The position numbers were made by a program, and so were the translations under genes. Positions 26,205 to 35,626 of a DNA stretch of 62,957 bases are shown here, piece by piece. Source of the stretch: Planctomycetota bacterium (GTDB lineage Bacteria > Planctomycetota > Planctomycetia > Planctomycetales > Planctomycetaceae). Every line of letters begins with the position of its first letter. Positions within the stretch are counted from its first letter, which is position 1. The DNA is taken from NCBI GenBank assembly GCA_003388505.1, contig QQVO01000049.1, forward strand, positions 1 to 62,957, in the 5' to 3' direction. Below the pieces are notes generated by a model. That model had not been told where the DNA came from and ran no database searches. It worked only from the letters and a program-made list of their open reading frames with translations.

Positions 26205-27734
26205 GATCGCGTTCAACTCCTGGATCGACATTCCGTTCAGGTTCGCCGGCCGGTAACCGGCGGCCGGGCCGCCCGGGTTCGATGAGAGAATCTCCGGCAA
26301 TCGCTCCGCGGTGGCCGGAACGAGCTTCACCGTCCAGTTCTGATTGAACGTGCTCCATTCGTGCGACCAGCCGTCCGTGTAGTCATGCCAGGTCCGCTGC
26401 GGCTGCCCGTTTCGATCGGTCCAGGTGCTCCACCAGCCCCAGGGACAGCAATGGTATCGCCGGCGAGGAACAAATATCGTCGCTTGGGCAAACGTCTGCG
26501 CGTCGGCCGCTTCGTCCAGCGGATTCTTGAACAGCCGCGGCGCCGTCTCGCTCACGTGCCTGCGGTAAACCACGCCCACGTACATGTAATTGCCGTCCAG
26601 CCGTTCGTTATCCACCGGCCGGTCCCAGTCTCTCAGGATCATCGGGACGTTCGTATTGGGGTAGTCTTCGTTCAGCAGATCTTCCAGTTGCGCACACGCA
26701 GCCGTCCAGAACAGCCGCATGAACTGGGACATCCGCGCCTCTTCATCGGCGAAGTCGAGGCCCTTCCTCGGATCGCGGTCGCGAATCCATTGGTCAAGGT
26801 ACTGGTGCGCAAGCTGGGATCGGCGGCGGCGCGACTCGTCCAGATACGCCTGCCCGTTCGGCAACTGGCCGTAGTCCGGCTGGTACGGTTCGGGATCGAC
26901 GACCGGTAGCGTCCGGGTGAGCGGATTCGTTTCGTCCGACCAGCCGACCGGCTCGACGGACATCCGCCACAGCACACCCGCCTGCGGACCGCGATCGCCC
27001 GCTCCATAGTTCGGGTTGTCCCGCATCTGCTGAGAGAGACTCTCCAGATCCTCCTGCCGCAACCCATGCCGCAGCGACATCTCGTACATCGTGTCTTGTG
27101 CCACCGAAGCCGTGGTGCTCAGCACGGCCCGCTGGAAGTTCGGGATCAGATGATCGCCTGCCGTCGGATTGATCGGCTCAGGGGTTCCCAGAATGTGTTC
27201 GAACGCCGGCAACGCCTGCTCCGCCGCCGCCGCCGCCATCTCGCTCCAGGCGGTCACGAACTGCTGTTCGAGCGGAGCGGTCTGCGGAATCGCTCCCGCC
27301 AGCGGCTGAAACTTGGGGAACTGAGAGCCGGCAAACGACTGGCTCATCTCCACCCAGGCCTGCAGAATCTCGGGCACATACGCCTCCGCGTTGCGATCGC
27401 GGGCCTCTCTGAGAAACGCCGTCACCGCCAGCACGTCTGCTTCCAGGTGGTTCGTAAACGCGATCGCATTCATCCCGCGGGCCAGCACGACGCCCCCGGA
27501 GTACGTCGCTGCATCGGCCGCGTTCTGCATGCGGACCTTGTCGTCATGCTGCTTCGCCACGTTGAAGAGCATCATCAGCAGCATTGTGAACATCAGCATC
27601 ACGAAGACCGTGATGATGCTGATCGTCCCCTCCTCGTCGCTGTGAACGCCCCGCAGTCGCTGCATCGCGCGCACAATCATCCTCCGCGTGATCGCGAAAG
27701 CACGAGTGCGGCGAATGATTTGCGGCTCTCTCAT
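26193..27734 (-). CDS. TadG-like pilus-associated protein
   Basis: A 513-residue protein. After a basic leader comes SDEEGTISIITVFVMLMFTM, a hydrophobic segment as in TadG/TadE proteins, then NVAKQHDDKVRMQNAADAATYSGGVVLARGMNAIAFTNHLEAD, the family's AADAAA-type helix. The long periplasmic region has many Trp/Tyr/Pro segments, including CCPWGWWSTWTDRNGQ near the C-terminus. It probably spans from inner membrane to periplasm and helps pilus assembly or anchoring. The start at 27734 (with GGAGG close by) is chosen because upstream frame overlaps the tadE-like gene. An insertion with direct repeats sits at its stop. Confidence 0.8.
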   Translation of the reverse strand: MREPQIIRRTRAFAITRRMIVRAMQRLRGVHSDEEGTISIITVFVMLMFTMLLMMLFNVAKQHDDKVRMQNAADAATYSGGVVLARGMNAIAFTNHLEADVLAVTAFLREARDRNAEAYVPEILQAWVEMSQSFAGSQFPKFQPLAGAIPQTAPLEQQFVTAWSEMAAAAAEQALPAFEHILGTPEPINPTAGDHLIPNFQRAVLSTTASVAQDTMYEMSLRHGLRQEDLESLSQQMRDNPNYGAGDRGPQAGVLWRMSVEPVGWSDETNPLTRTLPVVDPEPYQPDYGQLPNGQAYLDESRRRRSQLAHQYLDQWIRDRDPRKGLDFADEEARMSQFMRLFWTAACAQLEDLLNEDYPNTNVPMILRDWDRPVDNERLDGNYMYVGVVYRRHVSETAPRLFKNPLDEAADAQTFAQATIFVPRRRYHCCPWGWWSTWTDRNGQPQRTWHDYTDGWSHEWSTFNQNWTVKLVPATAERLPEILSSNPGGPAAGYRPANLNGMSIQELNAINTH

Positions 27735-27784
27735 GACCTCCGAACCTAATGCCGGCGGGCTGCGACCCGCCGGACCCTTACCGG

Positions 27785-28765
27785 CTACCACCCCTCCTGC
27801 ACATACGGCCGGACCGACTTGAGCCCCTCCACCGTCAGCGTCGCCGAAGCCGTGATCAAAGTCGTATAGGTGTCGCCCCGCCTCTGGATCCGCGGCGCCA
27901 CGTCGTCCGTTCCCCCGTCGTGGCGGACCACAAGCTTCGACAGAAACCGCCCCGGCCCCGGAGTCAGCGCGAAGTGATGCCGCACCTCGACGGTCACCGG
28001 ATCCTGCCAACCCACCTCGTTCGGAATCGGCGGATAGACCGGATGCGTCGACGGGTTGTAGCTCGGACCGGTCTCCGAGTTCTTGTCCACAAACGACACG
28101 ACGACTTCCGTGTTCTGCAGACTGTAAGCCAGCTTGTTCCGCAGCCGCTGCGGCATCACACGGTTGGAACTCGACGACGGCGCCAGCCGGCTGTACATGT
28201 CGACCGTCACTTCGTCCGCCCGCGTCGAGCCCAGCAGGCCCGTATCGGTCCCAGGCTGCGCGCGCGACGGCGCAATCGGCGCGCACGCCAGCGCTGCCGC
28301 GTGAAAGACCTCGCTGTACTTCGCACTGCCCGACTGCTGCACCGTCTGATGGGTCAGCGTGAATTCCTGTCCCGGCGAAATCCCTTGCGGCAGCCGGTTC
28401 TGTGAGTCGTCCTCGGGAACGCCGTTGCTGTCCGCGTCGATCACGAAGTAGTGCCCGTCCGCAACCAGCGCCGGAACCCACACCGAACTCGACCGCGCCG
28501 CGGCGAACGCCGCGTAGTTCACCGTGACGATCCCCACCATCAACTGGCTCACCTGCACGATGAACAGCACGATCATCAGGAAGATCGGCAGCGTGATGAC
28601 GAACGCCAGGCTCTGCACCCCCCCCTCCTGACAGCGGTGCAGCTCTCTCAGCCGGCGGAGATCGAGCCGGGCCCGGCTCAAGCGGATCAGGCCCCACAAC
28701 AGCAGCGACAACACGACGAGCGTGACGAGACCCGGGATGCAGGCTTCCAGGACGCCGCGATGCAC
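27785..28765 (-). CDS. TadE-like pilus protein
   Basis: A 326-residue protein with an N-terminal helix (GLVTLVVLSLLLWGLIRLS), a basic loop, then GGVQSLAFVITLPIFLMIVLFIVQVSQLMVG, which is the TadE-type pseudopilin helix (Gly followed by a hydrophobic stretch). The next stretch, NYAAFAAARSSSVWVPA, matches the AAxAAAR part of TadE. The remaining ~220 residues are periplasmic and of unknown fold, with a WQDPVTVEVRHHFALTPG strand typical of these proteins. An extra first helix before the pseudopilin helix is unusual and may act as a leader anchor. Same strand and spacing as the rest of the pilus operon. Confidence 0.8.
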   Translation of the reverse strand: MHRGVLEACIPGLVTLVVLSLLLWGLIRLSRARLDLRRLRELHRCQEGGVQSLAFVITLPIFLMIVLFIVQVSQLMVGIVTVNYAAFAAARSSSVWVPALVADGHYFVIDADSNGVPEDDSQNRLPQGISPGQEFTLTHQTVQQSGSAKYSEVFHAAALACAPIAPSRAQPGTDTGLLGSTRADEVTVDMYSRLAPSSSSNRVMPQRLRNKLAYSLQNTEVVVSFVDKNSETGPSYNPSTHPVYPPIPNEVGWQDPVTVEVRHHFALTPGPGRFLSKLVVRHDGGTDDVAPRIQRRGDTYTTLITASATLTVEGLKSVRPYVQEGW

Positions 28766-28871
28766 GTCTCACCTCCCCGGATCGGGCCTGATTATGGAGT
28801 GGAGTCGAGTTCCGAACACTCTGACTCAAACGTGGTCCCGCCGACTTCGAAAACCGGGATTTCCCAGATTT

Positions 28872-29414
28872 CTACACGATCGCAGAGATCACGGCCTGCA
28901 CCTCCGGCCACTTCACAATGATAACAGAAATCAAGGCCGCCGGACCGAGAAATAACCATCGATTCAGCGGCGAGTCCTCATTCTCAGTCGGCTGGACCCG
29001 TCCCCGCATCACGACCGCCTCGCGCAGCAGCGACAGCAGCCGATAGACGAGCCGCACGGCCCCCTCGTTCCAGACCAGGTAGCACAGCCCTCCCACAAAA
29101 CCGATCACAAAGGTCCACAACATCGCGAGGACGCCGGCGTGCAGGCCCAAACCGGCGCCCATCATCGCGATCAGCTTCACATCCCCCCCGCCCATGTCGG
29201 GGAAGAACACATAGCAAACCAGCATCACCAGACCGCAGGCCAGAAAACCGACAACCGCCGCTTCCGCTCCCTCCCAGCCACCGGCGATCGCTCCACAGGC
29301 GATTCCAGCGACGATGCCGGGGTACGTCGTCCAGTTGAAGATCTTGTGTTGCCTCGCGTCAGTCCAGGCGGCGACGCAGACAAACAACAGCAAGACCGCT
29401 GTTGGGAGCGACAC
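28872..29414 (-). CDS. cpaA: Prepilin peptidase CpaA/TadV
   Basis: A 180-residue membrane protein of the A24 aspartyl peptidase family. The two catalytic aspartates are in AAWTDARQHKIFN (near residue 18) and the GxGD motif DMGGGDVKLIAMMGAGLG (near residue 77). About six hydrophobic segments surround them. It lacks the N-terminal methyltransferase domain of PilD, as normal for Tad systems. It should cleave the leaders of the Flp pilins and TadE-like proteins next door. Confidence 0.92.
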   Translation of the reverse strand: MSLPTAVLLLFVCVAAWTDARQHKIFNWTTYPGIVAGIACGAIAGGWEGAEAAVVGFLACGLVMLVCYVFFPDMGGGDVKLIAMMGAGLGLHAGVLAMLWTFVIGFVGGLCYLVWNEGAVRLVYRLLSLLREAVVMRGRVQPTENEDSPLNRWLFLGPAALISVIIVKWPEVQAVISAIV

Positions 29415-29450
29415 GGGACGGTCTCACCGGCTGCCGGGTGGACGCGGTGC

Positions 29451-29666
29451 TCAGTTGTTCTGCATCACGCCGGAGCGTTCCGACTCCAGGTCGTTCATGC
29501 CGTCGTTGAAGTAGTCCTTGATGCGGGGCCAACCGAAGCGGAGCAGGAAGATCAGAATCGGGATCGCGATCGCCCCGATAATCATGATCGTTTCAATGCT
29601 CACCGCGCCGCGTTCGTCATTGTGCACCCGCCGCAACAGGCTCCCCAGGGAGGCGTTCGATTTCAT
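29451..29666 (-). CDS. flp: Flp-type major pilin
   Basis: A 71-residue prepilin. The ATG at 29666 has GGAG upstream. A basic leader (SLLRRVHNDERG) ends in the Gly cleaved by prepilin peptidase, followed by AVSIETIMIIGAIAIPILIFLLRF with Glu at position 5 of the mature protein, as required for Flp pilins. The mature chain is short and ends with an acidic amphipathic tail. It probably forms the pilus shaft. Neighbouring cpaA supplies the peptidase. Confidence 0.9.
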   Translation of the reverse strand: MKSNASLGSLLRRVHNDERGAVSIETIMIIGAIAIPILIFLLRFGWPRIKDYFNDGMNDLESERSGVMQNN

Positions 29667-29730
29667 GCTTTGGCTCTCCAGTCTATTCATTCCCGCACTC
29701 GCAAGTCACCGCCCGTCTCCACGAGCAACC

Positions 29731-29799
29731 AGGCGACCCCGCCGGTCTACATGAACGGCCAGGCGACCCCGGCCGTCTACATGAACGGCCAGGCGACCA
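29731..29799 (-). repeat. 30-bp tandem repeat carrying the end of a pilin gene and its stop
   Basis: Two 30-bp units (29731-29760 and 29761-29790, 28 of 30 identical) and a partial third (29791-29799) are in tandem. On the minus strand each reads VAWPFM then TAG. Since 30 is a multiple of three, the duplicated stops are in frame with the pilin gene. Confidence 0.8.
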
Positions 29800-29965
29800 T
29801 CGTGCAGGACAACTCGAAAATCAACTGCATCATCCGGCGCGCAGCCGGAATCGCGATCAACATCAACGGCAGGACCACGCCGATCGCCAACATGTAGTCC
29901 ACAACCGCCGCGCCGCGCCGGTTCCGACGACCTTCGCTCTTCGCAGATACTGCGGTTCGCGTCAT
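29777..29965 (-). CDS. Small Flp-like pilin
   Basis: A 62-residue protein. The leader MTRTAVSAKSEGRRNRRG ends in Gly, followed by AAVVDYMLAIGVVLPLMLIAIPAARRM, with Asp rather than Glu at mature position 5. It ends CTMVAWPFM. The pattern is that of an Flp-like prepilin; Asp at +5 can be tolerated, so it may be a minor pilin or a second shaft protein. It is the first gene of the minus-strand pilus cluster, just after the candidate promoter at 30146-30168. Its last codons lie in a 30-bp tandem repeat. Confidence 0.7.
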   Translation of the reverse strand: MTRTAVSAKSEGRRNRRGAAVVDYMLAIGVVLPLMLIAIPAARRMMQLIFELSCTMVAWPFM

Positions 29966-30145
29966 TGAATTCGCGCCGTTTCCTCGCCGCGGGAAGCTGG
30001 CGAAATCACTCCTGCCATGCTGTCAGGAACGTCAGAACTCTCCATGAATTCATCGAAGACAACCTGCAACACAACGTTTATCGTATCGTATCGGCCGGCC
30101 ACGGCGTCCGCCACCCGAATCGATCCATCGCCGCCGGGCATAACG

Positions 30146-30168
30146 ATTATACGACCCGGCGGGTCGTA
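30146..30168 (-). promoter_or_regulatory. Candidate pilus promoter overlapping a 19-bp palindrome
   Basis: On the minus strand a perfect TATAAT lies at 30146-30151. It overlaps the palindrome TACGACCC-GGC-GGGTCGTA (30150-30168), which sits where a repressor would cover the promoter. The pilus genes start about 180 bp downstream. No good -35 is visible, as expected if an activator or alternative sigma factor is used. Confidence 0.45.
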
Positions 30169-30221
30169 GCGGTCTCGCCGACAGTAAGTCCTGTACAACG
30201 CGTGGGGTGTGCAGAATGCCG

Positions 30222-33200
30222 TTACTCCTCCGTCCCCGCACCGGGTGACCCGCCCGCATAATCGAGTCGAAAAATCCGCTTCGGGAGACGGAGTTCGACC
30301 CAGCCCGCGTCGGCGTCCCGCTCGATCAGAAAATAGTTATGCATCGCGGCGGTTTCTTCGTCCAGCAGAATCTCTCCGCTTCTGCGGTCCAGGCACCGCA
30401 CCCGGCCCCGAAACGATGCACCTCCCTCCGCTCCTGAGTCTCTGCGCAATTCATTGAGAACCAGAACCGGAACATCCACGTCCTGATCGAGCGCGATGCT
30501 CGCGTGGTCGATCCGGGTCGACCATAAGTGTCGCTCCGTCGCCCGGTCAAAAGCAGACATCCACCCGTTGACGATCAGTCGCCGATGGTCTTCATTGGAT
30601 TGAATCCCCGCGCCGGGGGTCGCCTGCTCCAGCAGCGGGTCGTCTCGCGGCCCGGAAACGACCAGAAAAATGCGTTCGGGATCAAGCAGCGTGCGGACGC
30701 GCACCATCCGCTCCGGCGTCTCGACCTGATGCGTCGCCGTAATCGCGCCGTCGGCGAGTGAAACAAACTGAACAATCCCCTCCGGCGTCAGCGTCCCGCA
30801 GCGACGCGAGTCCACCGGGAAACAAACCGCCGTTTCAGAAATCGGAAGCCGCCAGAGTTCGCGATTCGTCGCCAGGTCCACGAGCACGATCGAATCGCCC
30901 GAAGATCGATCGCTGCCTGACGGCCCGCGAATCAACGCCCGCCGGCCGTAGGTCGTCAGCCAGACCGCGTCAGCCGGCAGCTTCAGAAACGCCTCACTCA
31001 CGATCGACCCGTCCACCGGACTGAGCGTGACCAGCCGATCTTGCGAATTGCTGATGAGGACGACGAACTCGTCGTCGCCCACACTCCGCACGCCGGGGCG
31101 CAGGCCGGTCCGTCTCCACAGTTCCCGGCCGGTCGCCGTCTCATAGGCGACGACCGTGCCCGCCTGCTGCACGCAAAAGTACCCGGCCCGGACCGGACCG
31201 ACGGCCCCCACCAGATGGCCCAGCGAGTCGACTCGCTCCGGACCGTCGCCAAACTCCGCGACTTGCGACTGCAGCGCCGTCACCTGACCGCGGGGGACCA
31301 GCATCGCGGGGTCTTCCGTGGCGCGGATTTCCCTTCCGGAATCCGGCCACACGATCGTCGCGCGAGGCTCCCCCGCTGCGTCCAGTGGGGCGATTCCGAA
31401 CACGTCCGCTCCAACCTGAAGCACGAGCAACTGTCCGAATCCCCATGCTCGGCGGAGATCCGCAAACGAGAACGCCGAACGCAGCGGGCTCCCCTTCAGA
31501 GGCAGCGTCAAGCTCCACGGGCGGTGAAACCCCGCCCCCGAAAACCGCACCACCAGGCCGCGATTCTCTCGCGACTCGATGCGGTAAACGGCCACGTTCA
31601 GTCGGTCGAACAGGCTGCCCGGGGCTGCGTCGACACTCACCGGAACGAAGTACAATTCCCCCTCGGGCCACTCGCGCATCGAAACGTCCGGCCGGGCGTC
31701 CGGCCAACGCGACGGCGGTTCGTCAAGAAATCCTGCCTCGCCCGGATGCTCAGGCGCGACGTCCGCCAGCACCGAGTCGACATTCGTTCCATCCGGCAGC
31801 ACGACGTCCGCATAGCGATCCCGCAATCTCCGGTAGATCGCTCGGGCCTCGTCGGGGTCGTCGTGCGCCGCGTAGAGTTCTCCCAGCCGTCGCAAACTCG
31901 CCGCTGCCGCCGGACCGTCGCCGCTGTTCGCCAGCGACAACAGCCGAACCTGAAGCTCAACAAACTGTTCGGCGCTGCTCCACGCGAGCGGCAGCGACAA
32001 CCTCAGCCGCCGCCCGGCAGCAAACTGGCTGAGATCGTCCGCCAGCCGGGCCCGCGTCAGTCCGTTCCCGTCACTCGTTCGCTGCGCAACACCCTCCTCG
32101 ATCGCCGCATCGAAAACGGCGCGTTCATCCTCGCTCGCGCTCTCTCGCCGAGAAAGCAGCGCCGCCTGCACCGCCCGGTCCAGTCGGACTGTATGTTCCT
32201 CGCTGATTCGCACGAAAAATTCCCGCGAGTCGAGATCGAAGATTTCGAACGCCCGCAGGACGACCTCAGCAACCGCCGCATCCTGATTCGCCTCCAAACG
32301 CAGCCACGCCCATTCGGCCCGTTGCACCTCCGCCGCGAGATAAGGTTCCGCTCGCCGGAAAAGCGACTCCGTGCTCGCCCGCTCCTCGACGGCCAGCAAC
32401 ACCAGCACGTCGAGCAATTCCGCTTGCAGCTTCGAAATCAATTCTTCAGACAAGCCCGATTCCGTCAGTTGCTGTTCGATCAATTCGGCGGCTGAATGCA
32501 GTTGCCCGCTCTGTCGTCGCAGCCGCGCCAGACGGAACGCTTCCTGCGCACGGCCTTCACCATCGAGGAACTCCTGCTCGGCGGCGGCGATGGCCGATTT
32601 CAGATCGGTCGGAAGCTCCGTCGATTCAAGCGACTGTCGAATCACCCCGGACGAACTCCACGCCAGGCTCACCGGTTGCAGCGAATTCTCCGTGTGCCTC
32701 GGAGAACCGCTGCGAACCACGACCGGACGATCCTCGATCCCGTAGACCCTCCGGATGTTCCCATCCGACACGTCCACCGCGGAACATCCCCCGCCGTGGG
32801 TCGGTACGAGGTAATGTCCGGCAACAGCAACCCCCTCTCCGCTTGTGACGCCGACCGCCGACTTCCACAAGACCTCCCCCCGCTCCAGCTCAACCGCTGC
32901 GACTTCCCAGCGGCCGACAATCAGAATCCGGCCGTCAAAGACCCCGGCGACATAGAGGCCGTCGCCGCGCGGCATCGACCACCTCACAGCCCCCGTCTCA
33001 GAGTCAAACACCCACAACCGCTCCGACTCCGGGCTGGCCAGGACGACGCTCTCCCCGGCCCTCTGCAGAAACGTCTCACGCCAGCCGAGAGGCCACACCA
33101 GTTGCCGATCCGCCCGGCGGAGCACATCATCCCGGCTGCGCGGAGCGGGAAGCGGTTCGCGCGGATAACGAGTCGCCCACGCTATCTTCTGTGTCTGAAG

Positions 33201-34736
33201 ATCGACCGCGATCAGCGCTCCCCCTCCCGTCGAACAATAGGCTGTTCCTTTGCTCGCAGCGACCGGAGCCACTGTCCCCCATCGTCGATCGTCCCGCTCC
33301 GCGGCGAACTCGGTCGAACACAATCGGATCGCATCTTCAATCGTTCCGTCGGTCCTGTTCAGCACCAACAGCGAGAGGATGCCATCGTGTTCCCCGCAGA
33401 TCAGCAGCCGCGACTCCCATGGAGTGGGCGGGCTTCTGAAATAGACCGGCGGCCTTGCCGTCTGCTCCGGTTCACTCTCTCCGGACGCGATCGATTCGAT
33501 CGTCCATCGTGGACGACCGTCGGCCAGGCCCACCGCAACCAATTCATTCGCGGGCGGCGCGTCAGGATCTGGTGGAGCGACGCCGACTCCCGCCGTCACC
33601 TGACGGGGACGCAGAACGTAGACCTGCTCGTCGTCGACCGTCATCGACGAATGCACCCCGTCGCCGAGCGCCCGCTCGACCGTTCGGGCCGCCGGGGGAG
33701 GCGGCGCAATGCCACCGTTCGCAGGGTCGTGACGGGGAGCCGCAAGATCAAACGTCCAATGCACCTCCCCGGTCTCAACATCCACGCAGGAAAGGTCCGT
33801 CGCGCTCCGAATCACAACGCGTTCCCCGCGCACAACCGGCCGGCGCTGCAAGTACGAAGGCACACTCCCCCGCGCGAGTCGCCGCAAGTCGTCCGCCACG
33901 CTTGCTTGCTCCCCCTCCGGGTGTTGTGACGCCACGATCCACTTCCGTTCTGCGCTCGGTAGCACGCTCGTCAGATCACCTTCGATGCCTCCCGTCTCGG
34001 CTTCCTCAAGCGGCGTGCCGGCCAGCAAACGCGCCAATTCGTCCGATTCCGGCCGTCCCGCCAGCGCCGGACGATACCGCGATCCGACCGCATGCGCTGC
34101 CTCGACCCGCTCCGCCGATAAGAGCGCCGCAACCCACGCGACCACACCCGCAGCATCGTTGCGGGCGGCTTGGTCCGGCACGGGGGCGCTTTCAAACAGC
34201 GCTGAGAAACTTGCCGCTGCAGCGCTGAATTCCCCGTGGTCGAACTGCTGCTGGGCGAGGAGTCGCAGGGCCCGTCGTCCCGCCGCGGTCTGCCGGTAGC
34301 GGGATGCGACCTCTTCCAGCAGTCTCGGCTCTCGCTGTTCGAGCGCTGACGTCAGCAACGCATCGGCGCCGGCCCCCGATCTCCGTTCGTACAGCTTTCG
34401 TCCCTCCGCCGGCAGTTCCGCCAGCAACCGGTTCGCCTCGCGGCGCGCATTGACGTACCGGTTGCCCATCTGCACCAGCGTCTCGGCTGGTCCGTCCAGC
34501 ACTTCCTGCAGGGCCTCGACAACACGCACCAGGTCTCCCTCGTCGATGGCCTCGACCGCAGTCCGAATCAAGCGCGATTGATCGCGGTTCCAATCGAACC
34601 CCAGCGCCGATTCCAGCGTCTCCTGCGAGTCAGAACCCGGAATCTCGGCGGCGACCAGCGCCGACACGCCGTAAGCGAGCAGCAATCCGCTCGCCATCGA
34701 CAACCGGCACAACGCCTTTCGCGTCCGGTGAGACAT
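30222..34736 (-). CDS. Very large secreted PQQ-type beta-propeller protein
   Basis: A 1504-residue exported protein. The start at 34736 gives a signal peptide (LCRLSMASGLLLAYGVSALVAAE); earlier in-frame sequence overlaps the neighbouring gene. An N-terminal helical, tetratricopeptide-like part (about 50-260) is followed by a first PQQ/WD-like propeller (about 310-720, with YLQRRPVVRGERVVIRS, CVDVETGEVHWTFDLA, VDLQTQKIAWATRYP and VFDSETGAVRWSMP). A second helical stretch (about 760-1040) precedes another propeller (about 1150-1490, with AYETATGRELWRRTG, VDLATNRELWRLP and AFDRATERHLWSTR). These W-motif blades bind partners or substrates; PQQ-coordinating residues cannot be confirmed. Probably periplasmic or surface located. 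40 bp from the YceH-like gene. Confidence 0.88.
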   Translation of the reverse strand: MSHRTRKALCRLSMASGLLLAYGVSALVAAEIPGSDSQETLESALGFDWNRDQSRLIRTAVEAIDEGDLVRVVEALQEVLDGPAETLVQMGNRYVNARREANRLLAELPAEGRKLYERRSGAGADALLTSALEQREPRLLEEVASRYRQTAAGRRALRLLAQQQFDHGEFSAAAASFSALFESAPVPDQAARNDAAGVVAWVAALLSAERVEAAHAVGSRYRPALAGRPESDELARLLAGTPLEEAETGGIEGDLTSVLPSAERKWIVASQHPEGEQASVADDLRRLARGSVPSYLQRRPVVRGERVVIRSATDLSCVDVETGEVHWTFDLAAPRHDPANGGIAPPPPAARTVERALGDGVHSSMTVDDEQVYVLRPRQVTAGVGVAPPDPDAPPANELVAVGLADGRPRWTIESIASGESEPEQTARPPVYFRSPPTPWESRLLICGEHDGILSLLVLNRTDGTIEDAIRLCSTEFAAERDDRRWGTVAPVAASKGTAYCSTGGGALIAVDLQTQKIAWATRYPREPLPAPRSRDDVLRRADRQLVWPLGWRETFLQRAGESVVLASPESERLWVFDSETGAVRWSMPRGDGLYVAGVFDGRILIVGRWEVAAVELERGEVLWKSAVGVTSGEGVAVAGHYLVPTHGGGCSAVDVSDGNIRRVYGIEDRPVVVRSGSPRHTENSLQPVSLAWSSSGVIRQSLESTELPTDLKSAIAAAEQEFLDGEGRAQEAFRLARLRRQSGQLHSAAELIEQQLTESGLSEELISKLQAELLDVLVLLAVEERASTESLFRRAEPYLAAEVQRAEWAWLRLEANQDAAVAEVVLRAFEIFDLDSREFFVRISEEHTVRLDRAVQAALLSRRESASEDERAVFDAAIEEGVAQRTSDGNGLTRARLADDLSQFAAGRRLRLSLPLAWSSAEQFVELQVRLLSLANSGDGPAAAASLRRLGELYAAHDDPDEARAIYRRLRDRYADVVLPDGTNVDSVLADVAPEHPGEAGFLDEPPSRWPDARPDVSMREWPEGELYFVPVSVDAAPGSLFDRLNVAVYRIESRENRGLVVRFSGAGFHRPWSLTLPLKGSPLRSAFSFADLRRAWGFGQLLVLQVGADVFGIAPLDAAGEPRATIVWPDSGREIRATEDPAMLVPRGQVTALQSQVAEFGDGPERVDSLGHLVGAVGPVRAGYFCVQQAGTVVAYETATGRELWRRTGLRPGVRSVGDDEFVVLISNSQDRLVTLSPVDGSIVSEAFLKLPADAVWLTTYGRRALIRGPSGSDRSSGDSIVLVDLATNRELWRLPISETAVCFPVDSRRCGTLTPEGIVQFVSLADGAITATHQVETPERMVRVRTLLDPERIFLVVSGPRDDPLLEQATPGAGIQSNEDHRRLIVNGWMSAFDRATERHLWSTRIDHASIALDQDVDVPVLVLNELRRDSGAEGGASFRGRVRCLDRRSGEILLDEETAAMHNYFLIERDADAGWVELRLPKRIFRLDYAGGSPGAGTEE

Positions 34737-34776
34737 TGACTCGCGTCCCGCAGCCAGTGAGGCGCAAGCGTCCTCA

Positions 34777-35553
34777 TCACGCGCCGAGTTGCGTCCGCAG
34801 ATCAGAGACCTCTTCCGCGATCTCCCGGATCCGCTCGATCGCTGATTGCATCTCGGACGCCAGTTCGCGTTGCGCGGTGCGAAGTTCATCGATACTCGCC
34901 TGAACGTCGGCCAACTCGTCGCTTCCGACCTCGGGCGGCGCGGACGCCGGTCGGTTCACTCCAGTCTCTCCGATGCCCGGCTTCGCTTCCACCTCGTCCG
35001 GTTCGGACGCCATCCGAACAGCTTCAGACGACGCATAGAAAGCGTGATCCACGCTCACGCCGCGCCGCTCCAGCGGTCCGTCCGCCTGCACAAAACCCCG
35101 GCTCTGCAAATCGGCCAGTTGCGACCGCAGGTCGTCCAGGCTGTCGATGGAGCACATCCGGCTGGCTCGCGACCGAAGTTCCCCGATCTGCTGCCGGCCC
35201 CGCAGCCACAATTCAGCCATCACGGCAAGCTGCACTTCGGAAAAGGGAAAGCGCTTCCGGGCGTAATGCCGGAACCGCTCCGTTCTCCCTCCTCCCGTGT
35301 GAACCACCGCCGCCAACCCCATCTGCCGCAACTCGTCCACCGTTTCCTCGACGGCGTCCTCCGAATAGTTCGTGACCGGAGACCGGTTGCTTTTCTGGTT
35401 GCAGCCGGTCGTCAGAGATTTCAGCGTGAGCGGATATTGATCCGGAGTCGTCAGCCCCTTCTCGATCAGCACGCCCAACACGCGCCGCTGGCTCTTGGAA
35501 AGCTCTCGCGGCGGCGCCGATTCCGGTTCGAAAGCTGCATCCTGCTCATTCAT
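34777..35553 (-). CDS. YceH/DUF480-family protein
   Basis: A 258-residue cytoplasmic protein. The core [44 protein letters not shown] is the DUF480 (YceH) signature. A second winged-helix half follows ([33 protein letters not shown]). The C-terminal ~60 residues form a coiled coil ([40 protein letters not shown]), an extension compared with E. coli YceH. The fold is tandem winged helix, suggesting DNA or RNA binding; the function is unknown. The start at 35553 follows GGAG and drops 22 codons upstream. Confidence 0.88.
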   Translation of the reverse strand: MNEQDAAFEPESAPPRELSKSQRRVLGVLIEKGLTTPDQYPLTLKSLTTGCNQKSNRSPVTNYSEDAVEETVDELRQMGLAAVVHTGGGRTERFRHYARKRFPFSEVQLAVMAELWLRGRQQIGELRSRASRMCSIDSLDDLRSQLADLQSRGFVQADGPLERRGVSVDHAFYASSEAVRMASEPDEVEAKPGIGETGVNRPASAPPEVGSDELADVQASIDELRTAQRELASEMQSAIERIREIAEEVSDLRTQLGA

Positions 35554-35626
35554 TTCGGCGGACTCCGTTTCGCTTGTTTCGGTGGGGGGCGAGACTCCGT
35601 ACGCGCCCGAACAGGGCACTCAATCG

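Noticed and set aside
26193-28829. One 878-residue minus-strand frame
   Set aside because: Its first ~360 residues are an out-of-frame shadow of the TadE-like gene at 27785-28765; the real protein starts at 27734.
29962-30198. 78-residue minus-strand frame between the pilus and PQQ genes
   Set aside because: It has no recognisable domain or good ribosome-binding site and spans the candidate TATAAT and palindrome.
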